This document shows positions 19,156 to 27,147 of a stretch of DNA of 64,000 bases, piece after piece. The notes below the pieces were generated by a model, which had not been told where the DNA came from, did not search any database, and saw only the letters and a program-made list of their open reading frames with translations. Both the position numbers and the translations under genes were made by a program. The stretch lies in contig NZ_FOIJ01000003.1 of assembly GCF_900111745.1 (NCBI RefSeq), positions 434,001 through 498,000 on the forward strand, given 5' to 3'. The stretch is from Stigmatella erecta. Lineage in GTDB: Bacteria; Myxococcota; Myxococcia; Myxococcales; Myxococcaceae. Each line of letters opens with the position of its first letter. Position 1 is the stretch's first letter.

Positions 19156-20412
19156 ATGCCGGTCTTCGAGTACAGAGGTCTCAACAGCGCGGGAAAAACC
19201 ATCAAGGGGCTCTTGGAGGCCGACTCTCCCAAGACCCTGCGCAGCCAGCTGCGCAAGGATGGCATCTTCCTCACGGACGTGCTCGGCCAGGCCGAGGGCA
19301 GCCGGGGCGCGGTGCGCAAGGGCGCGGGCGCCGCGCTCGCCGAGCGTGACATCGACCTGCGCAAGGTGGCGCGCGGCCGCGTCACCACCGAGGACATCGC
19401 CATCACCACGCGCCAGCTCGCCACGCTCCTGGGCGCGGGCGTCACCCTGGTGGAGTCGCTCACCGCGCTGGTGGACCAGGTGGAGAAGGAGCGCTTCAAG
19501 CGCATCCTGTCCGACATCAAGCAGCGGGTGAACGAGGGCTCCTCGCTCGCCGACGCGCTGGGCCAGCACCAGAAAGTCTTCGGCTCGCTCTACGTGAACA
19601 TGGTGCGCGCCGGCGAGGCCTCGGGCGCGCTGGACACGGTGCTCCAGCGGCTGGCGGACTTCACCGAGGGCCAGGCCAAGCTGCGCCAGAAGATCGTCGG
19701 CACCATGCTCTACCCGGCCATCATGCTGGTGGTGGGCGGCGGCATCCTCGTGCTGCTGATGACCATCGTCGTGCCGAAGGTGACGAAGATCTTCGAGACG
19801 ATGAACGCCACCCTGCCCTTCACCACGCGGGTGCTCATCGCGGTGAGCAACTTCCTGCAGAACTGGTGGTTCCTCATCTTCCCCACCCTCGGCCTGGGCA
19901 TCTTCGGGCTGGTGGCGTTCCTGCGCAGCCCGCGCGGCAAGCCCTTGTGGGACCGGTTCGCGCTCAAGGCGCCCGTGTTCGGCAGCCTGGTGCGCCTGCT
20001 CGCCATCTCGCGCTTCGCGCGCACGCTGGCCACGCTGCTCAAGAGCGGGGTGCCGCTCTTGGCCGCCATGGACATCGTCAAGGCGGTCATCACCAACTCG
20101 GTGCTCTCGGACGTGGTGGAGAAGGCGCGCGATGCCATCCGCGAGGGCGAGAGCATCGCCAACCCGCTCAAGCGCTCCGGGGAGTTTCCCCCGCTCGTCT
20201 ACCACATGGTCGCCATCGGCGAGCGCTCGGGCCAGCTGGAGGAGATGCTCTTCTCGGTGGCGGACAGCTACGAGACGCAGGTGGATGTGCGCATCGGCGC
20301 CCTCACCTCGCTGCTTGAGCCCATCCTCATCGTGTTCATGGGCGCGGTGATTGCATTCGTCGCCTTCTCGATCCTGATGCCCATCCTGCAGGTGAACTCG
20401 GCCATCCGGTAA
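19156..20412 (+). CDS. gspF: Type II secretion platform protein GspF
   Basis: 418 residues from ATG 19156 with GGTGAG upstream. It has the standard GspF/PilC layout: an N-terminal segment starting with the MPVFEYRGL family opening, two homologous cytoplasmic four-to-six-helix domains (about 75-195 and 280-395) and three transmembrane segments (near 185-210, 230-255 and 390-415). It transmits ATPase motion to the growing pseudopilus. It overlaps no neighbour and is followed 11 bases later by a tiny membrane protein gene. Confidence 0.93.
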   Translation: MPVFEYRGLNSAGKTIKGLLEADSPKTLRSQLRKDGIFLTDVLGQAEGSRGAVRKGAGAALAERDIDLRKVARGRVTTEDIAITTRQLATLLGAGVTLVESLTALVDQVEKERFKRILSDIKQRVNEGSSLADALGQHQKVFGSLYVNMVRAGEASGALDTVLQRLADFTEGQAKLRQKIVGTMLYPAIMLVVGGGILVLLMTIVVPKVTKIFETMNATLPFTTRVLIAVSNFLQNWWFLIFPTLGLGIFGLVAFLRSPRGKPLWDRFALKAPVFGSLVRLLAISRFARTLATLLKSGVPLLAAMDIVKAVITNSVLSDVVEKARDAIREGESIANPLKRSGEFPPLVYHMVAIGERSGQLEEMLFSVADSYETQVDVRIGALTSLLEPILIVFMGAVIAFVAFSILMPILQVNSAIR

Positions 20413-20423
20413 GAGGCGCGGCA

Positions 20424-20570
20424 ATGAACGACACGCTCAACAGGTGGGTCCAAGGCGTCACCCTGGCGGCCCTGCTGGCCCTGGCGGCGGCCCTGCTGGG
20501 GGTGGGTGCCGCGCTGTACGCTTCGGACTCGCAGGCCAGCGCCCCGGCCGCGCCCCATGGCGAGCCCTGA
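20424..20570 (+). CDS. 48-residue single-span membrane protein inside the gsp operon
   Basis: ATG 20424 follows gspF by 11 bases with AAGAGG upstream; the stop is at 20568-20570. The predicted peptide has a short polar head, one Ala/Leu-rich transmembrane helix (about 13-33) and a Ser/Ala/Pro-rich tail. Third positions are strongly G or C. It fills most of the otherwise unexplained gspF-gspG gap. No family was recognised. It could be a small platform accessory; alternatively it is non-functional spacer, but the ribosome site and helix argue for a real product. Confidence 0.55.
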   Translation: MNDTLNRWVQGVTLAALLALAAALLGVGAALYASDSQASAPAAPHGEP

Positions 20571-20646
20571 GCGCGGCACCGTTGAGCCTTTTGACACAAA
20601 GACATGGGCAGACCGCCAGCGGCTGCCAGAAAGTCAATCGAGGGAC

Positions 20647-21069
20647 ATGATGGACACGACGAAGAAGCAGCAGCGCCGCCGCCGCAACCGCGGCATGACC
20701 CTGATCGAAATCATGGTCGTTATCACCATCCTGGGCCTCATCGCCGCGGCGGTGGGCGTGGCGGTCATCCCCCAGCTCAACCAGGCCCGCCGGGACCGCG
20801 CCGAGCTGGACATCAAGAGCATCCAGAACGCGCTCAAGCTCTACTACACGAAGAAGGGCAACTACCCCGACACGGCCACGGGCCTGCGGGGCCTCGTGGA
20901 GATCCAGGCGCTGGAGGCCATCCCGAGGGACCCCTGGAACAACGAGTACGTGTACCTGAACGAGGGCGGCAAGCCCGTCATCATCTCCTACGGTGGCGAT
21001 GGCACCGCGGGCGGCGAGGGCCAGGACGCGGACATCTCGTCGCGCGACGCGAACCCGGGCACGAAGTAG
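20647..21069 (+). CDS. gspG: Type II secretion major pseudopilin GspG
   Basis: About 140 residues; ATG 20647 and ATG 20650 are adjacent alternatives. A basic leader (KKQQRRRRNRG) ends at the prepilin peptidase site, with mature sequence M-T-L-I-E-I, so position +1 is Met rather than the common Phe, and Glu+5 is present. The hydrophobic N-terminal helix is followed by the GspG core, with PRDPWNNEYVY and the calcium-site region GGDGTAGGEGQDADI. It forms the bulk of the pseudopilus. Processing needs a GspO/PilD peptidase, which is not in this window. Confidence 0.93.
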   Translation: MMDTTKKQQRRRRNRGMTLIEIMVVITILGLIAAAVGVAVIPQLNQARRDRAELDIKSIQNALKLYYTKKGNYPDTATGLRGLVEIQALEAIPRDPWNNEYVYLNEGGKPVIISYGGDGTAGGEGQDADISSRDANPGTK

Positions 21070-21081
21070 GAGCAAGGACCC

Positions 21082-21516
21082 ATGGCCATGGCCGAGCACG
21101 TCTCCCCCCAGCCTCCCGTGAGCACGGCCCACCCGGCCCGGGTGGGGCGGATCGCGCTCGCCATCGTCTTCCTGCTGGGCACGGCGCTGGCCTTCGGGCT
21201 GGTGTACCTGACGCAGGATGACACCCTGGGCCAGAAGCAACGCCGGGCCCGGGCGCAGATCCGCCGCCTGGAGGGCTACTTCCAGGCCTTCCACCGCGCC
21301 ACGGGGCGCTTTCCCACCGAGGCCGAGGGCTTCACCCCGCTCATCCAGGCCAAGGTGATGGACACCCCGCCCATGGACCCGTGGGGCAACCCGTACGTGT
21401 ACCGGATGAACGACGTGCGCGCCGGCCTCGTCTCCTATGGCTCGGACGGGGTGCCGGGGGGCGAGGGAGACGCCGCGGACGTCACCAGCGGCGGGCTCGA
21501 GGAGACGCGGCCATGA
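21082..21516 (+). CDS. GspG-like protein lacking a prepilin cleavage motif
   Basis: 144 residues from ATG 21082. The C-terminal half (about 60-140) clearly resembles the GspG core: TGRFPTEAEGF, DPWGNPYVYRM and YGSDGVPGGEGDAADV match the gene before it. The N-terminus, however, has a 25-residue polar stretch and a plain transmembrane helix (about 25-46) with no G-F/M-T-L-x-E site. It therefore should stay anchored and unprocessed, unlike a pseudopilin. Its stop overlaps the gspH start by an ATGA. It probably arose by duplication of gspG and may cap, nucleate or regulate the pseudopilus; that role is inferred. Confidence 0.8.
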   Translation: MAMAEHVSPQPPVSTAHPARVGRIALAIVFLLGTALAFGLVYLTQDDTLGQKQRRARAQIRRLEGYFQAFHRATGRFPTEAEGFTPLIQAKVMDTPPMDPWGNPYVYRMNDVRAGLVSYGSDGVPGGEGDAADVTSGGLEETRP

Positions 21517-22208
21517 GACGTGCCGAACGCGGGCTGACGCTCATCGAAATCACCATCGCGCTGCTCATCGCCGCGGTGCTGTTCGCCGCGGTGGTGACAG
21601 GGGTGGGCGCCCTCACCGGCAGCAAGGCCAAGGCGTCCGCCGGGGAGCTCGCGGGCATCATCCGCTCGCTCTACGACACCGCTGCGCTGTCGGGGAAGAC
21701 GTGCCGGCTGGTGTTCGAGCTGCCCAACCCCAAGAGCGAGGGCGTGGTGCGCTACCACGCCGAGTGCGCCGCGGGCGGCGTCACCACGGCGCGCGACCGG
21801 GACGAGGACCTGCGCACGGAGAACCGCTCGCGCGAGGACGAGGCCCGCCAGGGCAAGGATGAGCGGCGCAACTTCACCAGCTCCAACAGCGGCGGGGCCC
21901 CGAGCCTCCAGGAGCTGATGGCCCAGGAGCAGAACCGGGTGGAGGAGGCGGCGCGCTTCTCCAGCTACACCAGCGAGGAGTTGGCGCCGCGGGAGCTGCC
22001 CGGCAACGTGAGCCTCTCGGTGTGGACGCGCCAGCAGAAGGAGCCGGTGAACGAGGGCGTGGCCTACCTCTACTTCTTCCCCCAGGGCTACACGGAGAAG
22101 GCCCAGGTGTACGTGCGCCAGGGGGACAACGTCTGGACGCTCAGCCTCGCGCCACTCACCGGCAAGGTGATGGTGGTGGGCGAGGAGCTGGAGGTGCCCA
22201 AGTCATGA
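21513..22208 (+). CDS. gspH: Type II secretion minor pseudopilin GspH
   Basis: 231 residues starting at ATG 21513, inside the preceding stop (ATGA overlap, so translational coupling is likely). The leader MRRAERG is followed by the mature start L-T-L-I-E-I, with Glu+5, and a hydrophobic helix. The globular part has a long Arg/Glu-rich charged stretch (about 90-140), which is unusual, then a beta-rich C-terminus (VSLSVWTRQQ, YLYFFPQGYTEKAQVY) typical of the GspH fold. It belongs to the pseudopilus tip complex in the family. Confidence 0.85.
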   Translation: MRRAERGLTLIEITIALLIAAVLFAAVVTGVGALTGSKAKASAGELAGIIRSLYDTAALSGKTCRLVFELPNPKSEGVVRYHAECAAGGVTTARDRDEDLRTENRSREDEARQGKDERRNFTSSNSGGAPSLQELMAQEQNRVEEAARFSSYTSEELAPRELPGNVSLSVWTRQQKEPVNEGVAYLYFFPQGYTEKAQVYVRQGDNVWTLSLAPLTGKVMVVGEELEVPKS

Positions 22209-22972
22209 CGCGCACCCGCGGCTTCACCCTGCTGGAGACCGTCGTGGCGCTGGCCATCCTCATCCTCGCGCTGATGGCCATCGTCGATCTCAACTCCGGC
22301 GCACTCTCCAATCACGTCTACAGCAAGCACCTCACGGTGGCCTCGCTCCTGGCCCGCTCGAAGATGACGGACCTGGAGCAGCAGCTCTACGACGACGGCT
22401 TCCCGCTCGACGATGACGAGGAGTCCGGCGACTTCTCCGAGGAGGGCTGGCCCAGCTTCAAGTGGCGCGCGAAGATCATCGCCCCCAAGACGGACGGCGT
22501 CTCGCCCGACCAGCTCATCGGCGCCATCTTCAACCTGCCCATCGGCGACATGGGAGACCTGGGCGGACTGGGGTCGCTCTTCGGTGGCTCCGCGGGCAAG
22601 GACGGCCAGGGCACCAACCTGCCCAGCGGCCAGACGCCGGGCGGCGGGGGCATGGCGGGCATGGCCATGGGCATGGCGCAGCCCATGTTCACCCAGATGG
22701 TGGACCAGCTCACCAAGGCCGTGCGCGAGGTGCACCTCACCGTCACCTGGAAGGAAGGCAACCAGGTGGAGAGCATCGACGTGGTGACGCACATGGTCTC
22801 GCTGGGGCCGGGCTCGGACCGCAACGGCGGCGCCAGCGCGGGCTCGACCCCAGGCGGCACCACTCCGGGCGGCACCACCCCAGGCGGCACCACTCCGGGC
22901 GGCATCAACCCGGGCGGCCTCAATCCGGGTGGCATCAACCCGGGCGGCCTCAATCCGGGGGCTATCCGATGA
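22205..22972 (+). CDS. gspI: Type II secretion minor pseudopilin GspI with collagen-like tail
   Basis: 255 residues from ATG 22205, overlapping the gspH stop by ATGA. The leader is MTRTRG and the mature start F-T-L-L-E-T, with Glu+5. The GspI core (about 30-200) contains a Gly/Met-rich insertion near 145-165. The last 41 residues are eight copies of a five-residue Pro-Gly-Gly unit, encoded by 15-base repeats. GspI nucleates the tip complex in the family; usual members are near 125 residues, so both the insertion and the tail are extra. The gspJ start overlaps the stop. Confidence 0.88.
   Translation: MTRTRGFTLLETVVALAILILALMAIVDLNSGALSNHVYSKHLTVASLLARSKMTDLEQQLYDDGFPLDDDEESGDFSEEGWPSFKWRAKIIAPKTDGVSPDQLIGAIFNLPIGDMGDLGGLGSLFGGSAGKDGQGTNLPSGQTPGGGGMAGMAMGMAQPMFTQMVDQLTKAVREVHLTVTWKEGNQVESIDVVTHMVSLGPGSDRNGGASAGSTPGGTTPGGTTPGGTTPGGINPGGLNPGGINPGGLNPGAIR
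22847..22966 (+). repeat. Eight tandem 15-base repeats in the 3' end of gspI
   Basis: Eight in-frame units encode TPGGT (three times), TPGGI, NPGGL, NPGGI, NPGGL and NPGAI. The copies alternate by single-base changes (ccaggc/ccgggc), which suggests recent expansion by slippage. They end one codon before the gspI stop. Confidence 0.9.
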
Positions 22973-23640
22973 GACGCGCGCTCCGGGGCTTCACGCTGAT
23001 GGAAGTGATGGTGGCGGTGGGCATCCTCGGCATCATCGGCAGCATGGTCGCCGTCGCCTTCCAGACGGGCTTCACCGCCAAGCAAGTGGTGGAGGACGAG
23101 GCGGAGCACTACCGCATGGTGCGCATCGCGCTCAACCGCATGGCCCGCGAGGTGGGCTCGGCGTTCGTCAGCGACCGGTATGATCCCAAGCGCTACCGGG
23201 ACGCCAACGACCGGCCCACCAACTTCGTGGGCGAGGAGGACCGGCTGCTGTTCACCACCTTCTCGCACCAGCGCCTTTACACGGACTCCAAGGAGTCCGA
23301 TCAGGCGGTGGTGGAGTACTTCGTGGAGAACTCCACGGAGAAGGAGGCGCGGGGCAGGCAGGACCTGAAGCGGCGGGTGAACCCCAACATCGGCGACCGG
23401 ATGGACCGGGGAGGCACCACGGACGTGCTCTTCGAGGGCGTGAAGAAGGTGGAGTTCGCCTACTGGGACGCCGAGCGCAAGGAGTGGGAGGACGAGTGGG
23501 ACACGCGCCGCAATGAGAGGAAGTCCCTGCTGCCCACCCGGGTGCGCATCACCCTGACGGCGATGGACGAGAACGGCAAAGAGGCGCGTTACACCACCCA
23601 AGCCCGGATCATGCTGAACACGGAGCTCCCGAGGTTCTGA
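22969..23640 (+). CDS. gspJ: Type II secretion minor pseudopilin GspJ
   Basis: 223 residues from ATG 22969, overlapping the gspI stop. The leader MRRALRG precedes the mature start F-T-L-M-E-V with Glu+5 and a hydrophobic helix. The globular part has the GspJ pattern (EVGSAFVSDRY, then LLFTTFSHQRLY and VEYFVE strands) and ends in a strand with RVRITLTAMDENGKEARYTTQ. Length is as expected. The stop overlaps gspK as TGATG. It is part of the tip complex with GspI and GspK in the family. Confidence 0.9.
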   Translation: MRRALRGFTLMEVMVAVGILGIIGSMVAVAFQTGFTAKQVVEDEAEHYRMVRIALNRMAREVGSAFVSDRYDPKRYRDANDRPTNFVGEEDRLLFTTFSHQRLYTDSKESDQAVVEYFVENSTEKEARGRQDLKRRVNPNIGDRMDRGGTTDVLFEGVKKVEFAYWDAERKEWEDEWDTRRNERKSLLPTRVRITLTAMDENGKEARYTTQARIMLNTELPRF

Positions 23641-24968
23641 TGCGCCGATTCTTCTCCCAGAAGGGCCCCCGGTCCCAGCGCACGCGCGGCGTGGCGCTCA
23701 TCATGGTCATCATCTCCATCGCCGTGCTCACGGTGGTCGCCACCGAGTTCGCCTACAACACCCGGGTGGACTTGCAGCTGGCGGCCAACCAGCGCGACGA
23801 GGTGCGGGCCTTCTACATGGCGCGCTCCGGCATCGCGCTCGGCCGGCTTCTCCTGCGCTTCCAGCGCCAGGTGGACCAGACGCCCATCCCGAACCTCGGC
23901 GGGATGATGCAGGCGGCCCTGGGCGGCGCCGCGCCCGCCGCGGGCACGCCGAGCGCCTCCTCGCTCAACATCCAGCTCTGGAAGCTGGCGCGTGTGGACT
24001 GCCACATGCTCAAGGGGCTGGTGAACAGCGACACCTCCGCGGAGGGCGGGCCCGCCCAGGATTCGAACTTCCAGATGGACGAGGGCGAGGACAAAAGCGC
24101 GGAGCTGTCCGCGGCGCCCATCCGGCGCTCCTTCGGCGGCTTCGAGGGGTGCTTCCTCGCGAACATCAGCGACGAGGAGGAGAAGCTCAACGTGCACCGG
24201 CTCGCGTCGCTGGCCACGGACGCGCTGCCCACCGCGGCGCGCCTGATGGACCTGTTTGGCGACAAGCGCTTCGAGTTCCTCTTCGACAAGGAGGACTCCA
24301 ACAAGGTGCGCGTCACGCCCCAGGACGTCGTCATCGCGCTCAAGGACTGGGTGGACGAGGACGAATCGCAGTCGGCCATCAACCTGGCGGACCCCGTCAA
24401 CCCGTTCGCCTCCGGCTTCGCCGACGAGGGCATGCACTACGACCGGTTCGAGCCTCGCTACGAGCCGAAGAACGCGCGCTTCGACAGCCTGGATGAGCTC
24501 TACCGGGTGCACGGGGTGAACGACCGCTTCATGGCCGCGTTCCGCGACCGGCTCACCGTCTACCCGGACATCAACTCCCGGCCCAACATCAACACGGATG
24601 ATCCGATGATGATGTACATGGCCATCCTGTCCGTGGCGGATCAGACGAAGCCGGACCCGCGGCTCCAGGACCCGGTGTTCATCCAGGAGCTGATTACCCA
24701 GATTCGCACCGCACGCATGTTCAGCTTCATGGGCATGTCCGTGGCGGACTTCGTCAACATCGTCGCCGCCGCCGGGGTGCCCATCAACCCGAGCGTCAAC
24801 CCCTCGGTGAACCGCAACGCGGCGAACAACAACCGGCTCGTGGGTGACAAGAGCCAGACTTTCACCATCAAATCCGTGGGAGAGGCGGGCAGCGTCCAGA
24901 AGACGCTCACCGCCGTGGTCCGGCTCGACGACACGCTCGGCCGGCTCCTGTACTGGAGAGAGGAATAA
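23640..24968 (+). CDS. gspK: Type II secretion minor pseudopilin GspK
   Basis: 442 residues, starting on the last base of the gspJ stop. The leader ends R-T-R-G, followed by V-A-L-I-M-V: as in other GspK proteins, Glu+5 is absent. The large alpha-domain is inserted in the pilin fold (about 150-330), and acidic stretches (DEDESQSAINLADPVNPFAS) fit its calcium sites. It is longer than E. coli-type GspK because of an Ala/Gly-rich insert near 85-110. It caps the pseudopilus in the family. gspL starts three bases after the stop. Confidence 0.9.
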   Translation: MRRFFSQKGPRSQRTRGVALIMVIISIAVLTVVATEFAYNTRVDLQLAANQRDEVRAFYMARSGIALGRLLLRFQRQVDQTPIPNLGGMMQAALGGAAPAAGTPSASSLNIQLWKLARVDCHMLKGLVNSDTSAEGGPAQDSNFQMDEGEDKSAELSAAPIRRSFGGFEGCFLANISDEEEKLNVHRLASLATDALPTAARLMDLFGDKRFEFLFDKEDSNKVRVTPQDVVIALKDWVDEDESQSAINLADPVNPFASGFADEGMHYDRFEPRYEPKNARFDSLDELYRVHGVNDRFMAAFRDRLTVYPDINSRPNINTDDPMMMYMAILSVADQTKPDPRLQDPVFIQELITQIRTARMFSFMGMSVADFVNIVAAAGVPINPSVNPSVNRNAANNNRLVGDKSQTFTIKSVGEAGSVQKTLTAVVRLDDTLGRLLYWREE

Positions 24969-24971
24969 GCA

Positions 24972-26567
24972 ATGGCCCGGATTCTCGGCCTGGACCTCGG
25001 CAGCTACGCCGTGAAGGGCGTGCTGTTCGAGTCGAACATGAGGGGATATGTCACCAAGGCCTACGCCGAGGTGCGCCGTGCGGAGGGGGACCGGACCGAG
25101 ACGCTGAAGGCGGCCCTGCAGGAGCTGCTGGCCAACCCGGCGCTCCAGGCCGACCAGGTCATCGTCGCCCTGCCCGGCCCCGCGCTGATGACGCACACCT
25201 TCAGCCTGCCCTTCGGCGACCCGAAGCGCATCGAGGCCGCCCTGCCCTTCGAGGTGGAGAGCCAGCTACCCTTCGATCTGTCCGACGTCGTCTTCGACTA
25301 CCAGGTGACGGGCCAGAAGGACAACAAGACGGCCAGCGACGTGCTGGTGGGCGTGGTGCGCAAGGAGGAGCTGTCCTCGCTGCTGGGGACGCTCACGGAG
25401 CTGAGCATCACCCCGCGCATCGTCACCCACCCGGGCATCACCTACCAGAACCTCTTCCTGCAAGTTCCCGCGGCCTTCGAGGGGCTGGACGCGGCGGAGG
25501 CGGTGGCCGTGGTGGACATTGGCCACGAGCGCACCACGGTGGCCATTGGCCGGCCGGGGGTGGGGCTGGAGTTCGCCCGCACCTTCTCCGGGGGCGGCAA
25601 GGACCTGAGCCGCGCGCTGGCCGCCGAGTTCCAGACGCCGCTGCCCGAGGCGCACCAGTGGAAGGAGCTGCACGGGGCGATGGCCAGCGTGGCCGCGGCG
25701 AACGGGCCGGACGCCGAGCGCGCCGCCGGGGCCTTCCTCCGGGGGCTCCAGCCGCTGCTCCGGGAGCTGCGCCCCACCTTCAAGTCCTTCACGGCGCGCA
25801 GCCGGCGCCAGGTGGGCGCCGTGGTGCTGTGCGGTGGCACCGCGCGCATGCCGGGGCTCGCCGAGCAGCTCGGCCGGGAGCTGCACATGCCCACCCGCGT
25901 GCTCGCCCTGCCCAACGAGGCGGTCTCGGCGGTACCCGCCGAGGCCCAGCCCCAGGCGGCCCAGGCGTACTCGCTGGCGCTGCGCGGCCAGGCCTCCGGC
26001 GCCAAGGCGCCCCGCTTCAACCTGCGGCGCGGCGAGTTCGCCTTCAAGGGCGACTATGACTACGTGAAGGACAAGATCGGGCTGCTGGCCTCCTTCGCCG
26101 CGACGATCCTGCTGCTGCTCATCGCCAGCAACGTGGTGCGCAACTCGGTGCTCGCCCGGCGCGAGGCCCAGGTGGACGCGCTGCTGTGCGCCACCACCCA
26201 GCGCATCCTCGGCACGTGCGAGACGAACTACGACCGCGCGCTCAACCTGCTGCGCGGCGTGGAGAGCCCCGCCGCGGCCCTGCCCCAGCAGTCGGCCGTC
26301 AACCTGCTGGCCGAGGTCACCCAGCGCATCCCCGCCGAGGTGCCGGTGAAGCTGGACCGCATCCAGATCGACCTGGAGCGCATCATCCTCCAGGGCGAGA
26401 CGGACAGCTCCAAGGAGATCGACACGCTGACCACCGCGCTCAAGGGCCACCGCTGCTTCAAGGAGGTCAACCCGGGCAAGGTGGAGAAGACGCGCGACGG
26501 CTCCAAGGTCTCCTTCCGCCTGGACATCCAGGTGCAGTGCCCCAACCAGCCCGTCGTGGAGAGCTAA
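24972..26567 (+). CDS. gspL: Type II secretion assembly protein GspL
   Basis: 531 residues from ATG 24972. The cytoplasmic domain (about 1-345) has the actin-like/PilM fold opening ARILGLDLGSYAVKG, a second phosphate-loop region VAVVDIGHERTT and a third, VVLCGGTARMPG. One transmembrane segment (about 370-390) leads to a periplasmic ferredoxin-like domain (about 430-525). The nucleotide-binding motifs look more intact than in classical GspL, so it is closer to PilM fused to a PilN-like part. It couples GspE to the envelope platform. Confidence 0.9.
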   Translation: MARILGLDLGSYAVKGVLFESNMRGYVTKAYAEVRRAEGDRTETLKAALQELLANPALQADQVIVALPGPALMTHTFSLPFGDPKRIEAALPFEVESQLPFDLSDVVFDYQVTGQKDNKTASDVLVGVVRKEELSSLLGTLTELSITPRIVTHPGITYQNLFLQVPAAFEGLDAAEAVAVVDIGHERTTVAIGRPGVGLEFARTFSGGGKDLSRALAAEFQTPLPEAHQWKELHGAMASVAAANGPDAERAAGAFLRGLQPLLRELRPTFKSFTARSRRQVGAVVLCGGTARMPGLAEQLGRELHMPTRVLALPNEAVSAVPAEAQPQAAQAYSLALRGQASGAKAPRFNLRRGEFAFKGDYDYVKDKIGLLASFAATILLLLIASNVVRNSVLARREAQVDALLCATTQRILGTCETNYDRALNLLRGVESPAAALPQQSAVNLLAEVTQRIPAEVPVKLDRIQIDLERIILQGETDSSKEIDTLTTALKGHRCFKEVNPGKVEKTRDGSKVSFRLDIQVQCPNQPVVES

Positions 26568-26571
26568 GGAC

Positions 26572-27129
26572 ATGGACAAGCTTCGCCAACTGCTCACCGA
26601 CGCGCGCACCCGGTTCGACCAGCTGAGCCCCCGCGAGCGCCGGCTCGTCACGGTGGCCGGCGCCGCCGTAACGGCCTTCATCCTGTTCATCACCCTGTGG
26701 TCCTTCTCCTCCAGCGCCTCGGGCTACCGGCGCCGCACCCAGGACAAGCTGGCCAAGCTCCAGCAGGTGCAGCAGCTGGCCGCCAGCTACAACGAGGCCA
26801 CGCAGGCCCGGAAGTCGGTGGAGCAACAGCTCACCGCCAGCGACGTGCGCCTGCTCAGCTACATCTCCGACAAGGCCACCGCCTCCGGCCTCGAGGTGCC
26901 CAACATGACGCCCAAGGGCGAGGTGGGCATCGGGGATGGGAAGATCCTGGAGAGCAGCATGGAGCTGACCTTCACGGACGTGGACCTGCGCAAGCTGACC
27001 GACTTCCTGCGCTCGGTGGAGAGCGGCCCCGGCATCGTCAAGGTGAAGTACCTGCGCGTCGAGCCCCGCCCCGCCTCCGAGTCCCTCACGGCCTGGACCA
27101 CCGTCTCCACCTACAAGCTCAAGCCGTAG
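26572..27129 (+). CDS. gspM: Type II secretion protein GspM
   Basis: 185 residues from ATG 26572, four bases after gspL. A cytoplasmic head with the ERRLVTVAG phrase precedes one transmembrane segment (about 27-46). A coiled-coil stretch (about 50-90) leads to a small periplasmic alpha/beta domain. It stabilises and partners GspL in the family. Length and position are standard. Confidence 0.88.
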   Translation: MDKLRQLLTDARTRFDQLSPRERRLVTVAGAAVTAFILFITLWSFSSSASGYRRRTQDKLAKLQQVQQLAASYNEATQARKSVEQQLTASDVRLLSYISDKATASGLEVPNMTPKGEVGIGDGKILESSMELTFTDVDLRKLTDFLRSVESGPGIVKVKYLRVEPRPASESLTAWTTVSTYKLKP

Positions 27130-27147
27130 CGAGCCCCCCGCGAACCC

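Noticed and set aside
16969-20424. A 1,151-codon open frame on the minus strand across gspE and gspF
   Set aside because: It mirrors gspE/gspF codons and its product is low-complexity. The plus-strand genes have full Walker, zinc and membrane motifs.
22847-22966. Regularly spaced repeats as a possible CRISPR array
   Set aside because: Units are 15 bases, contiguous and in frame, encoding Pro-Gly-Gly repeats, with no spacers.
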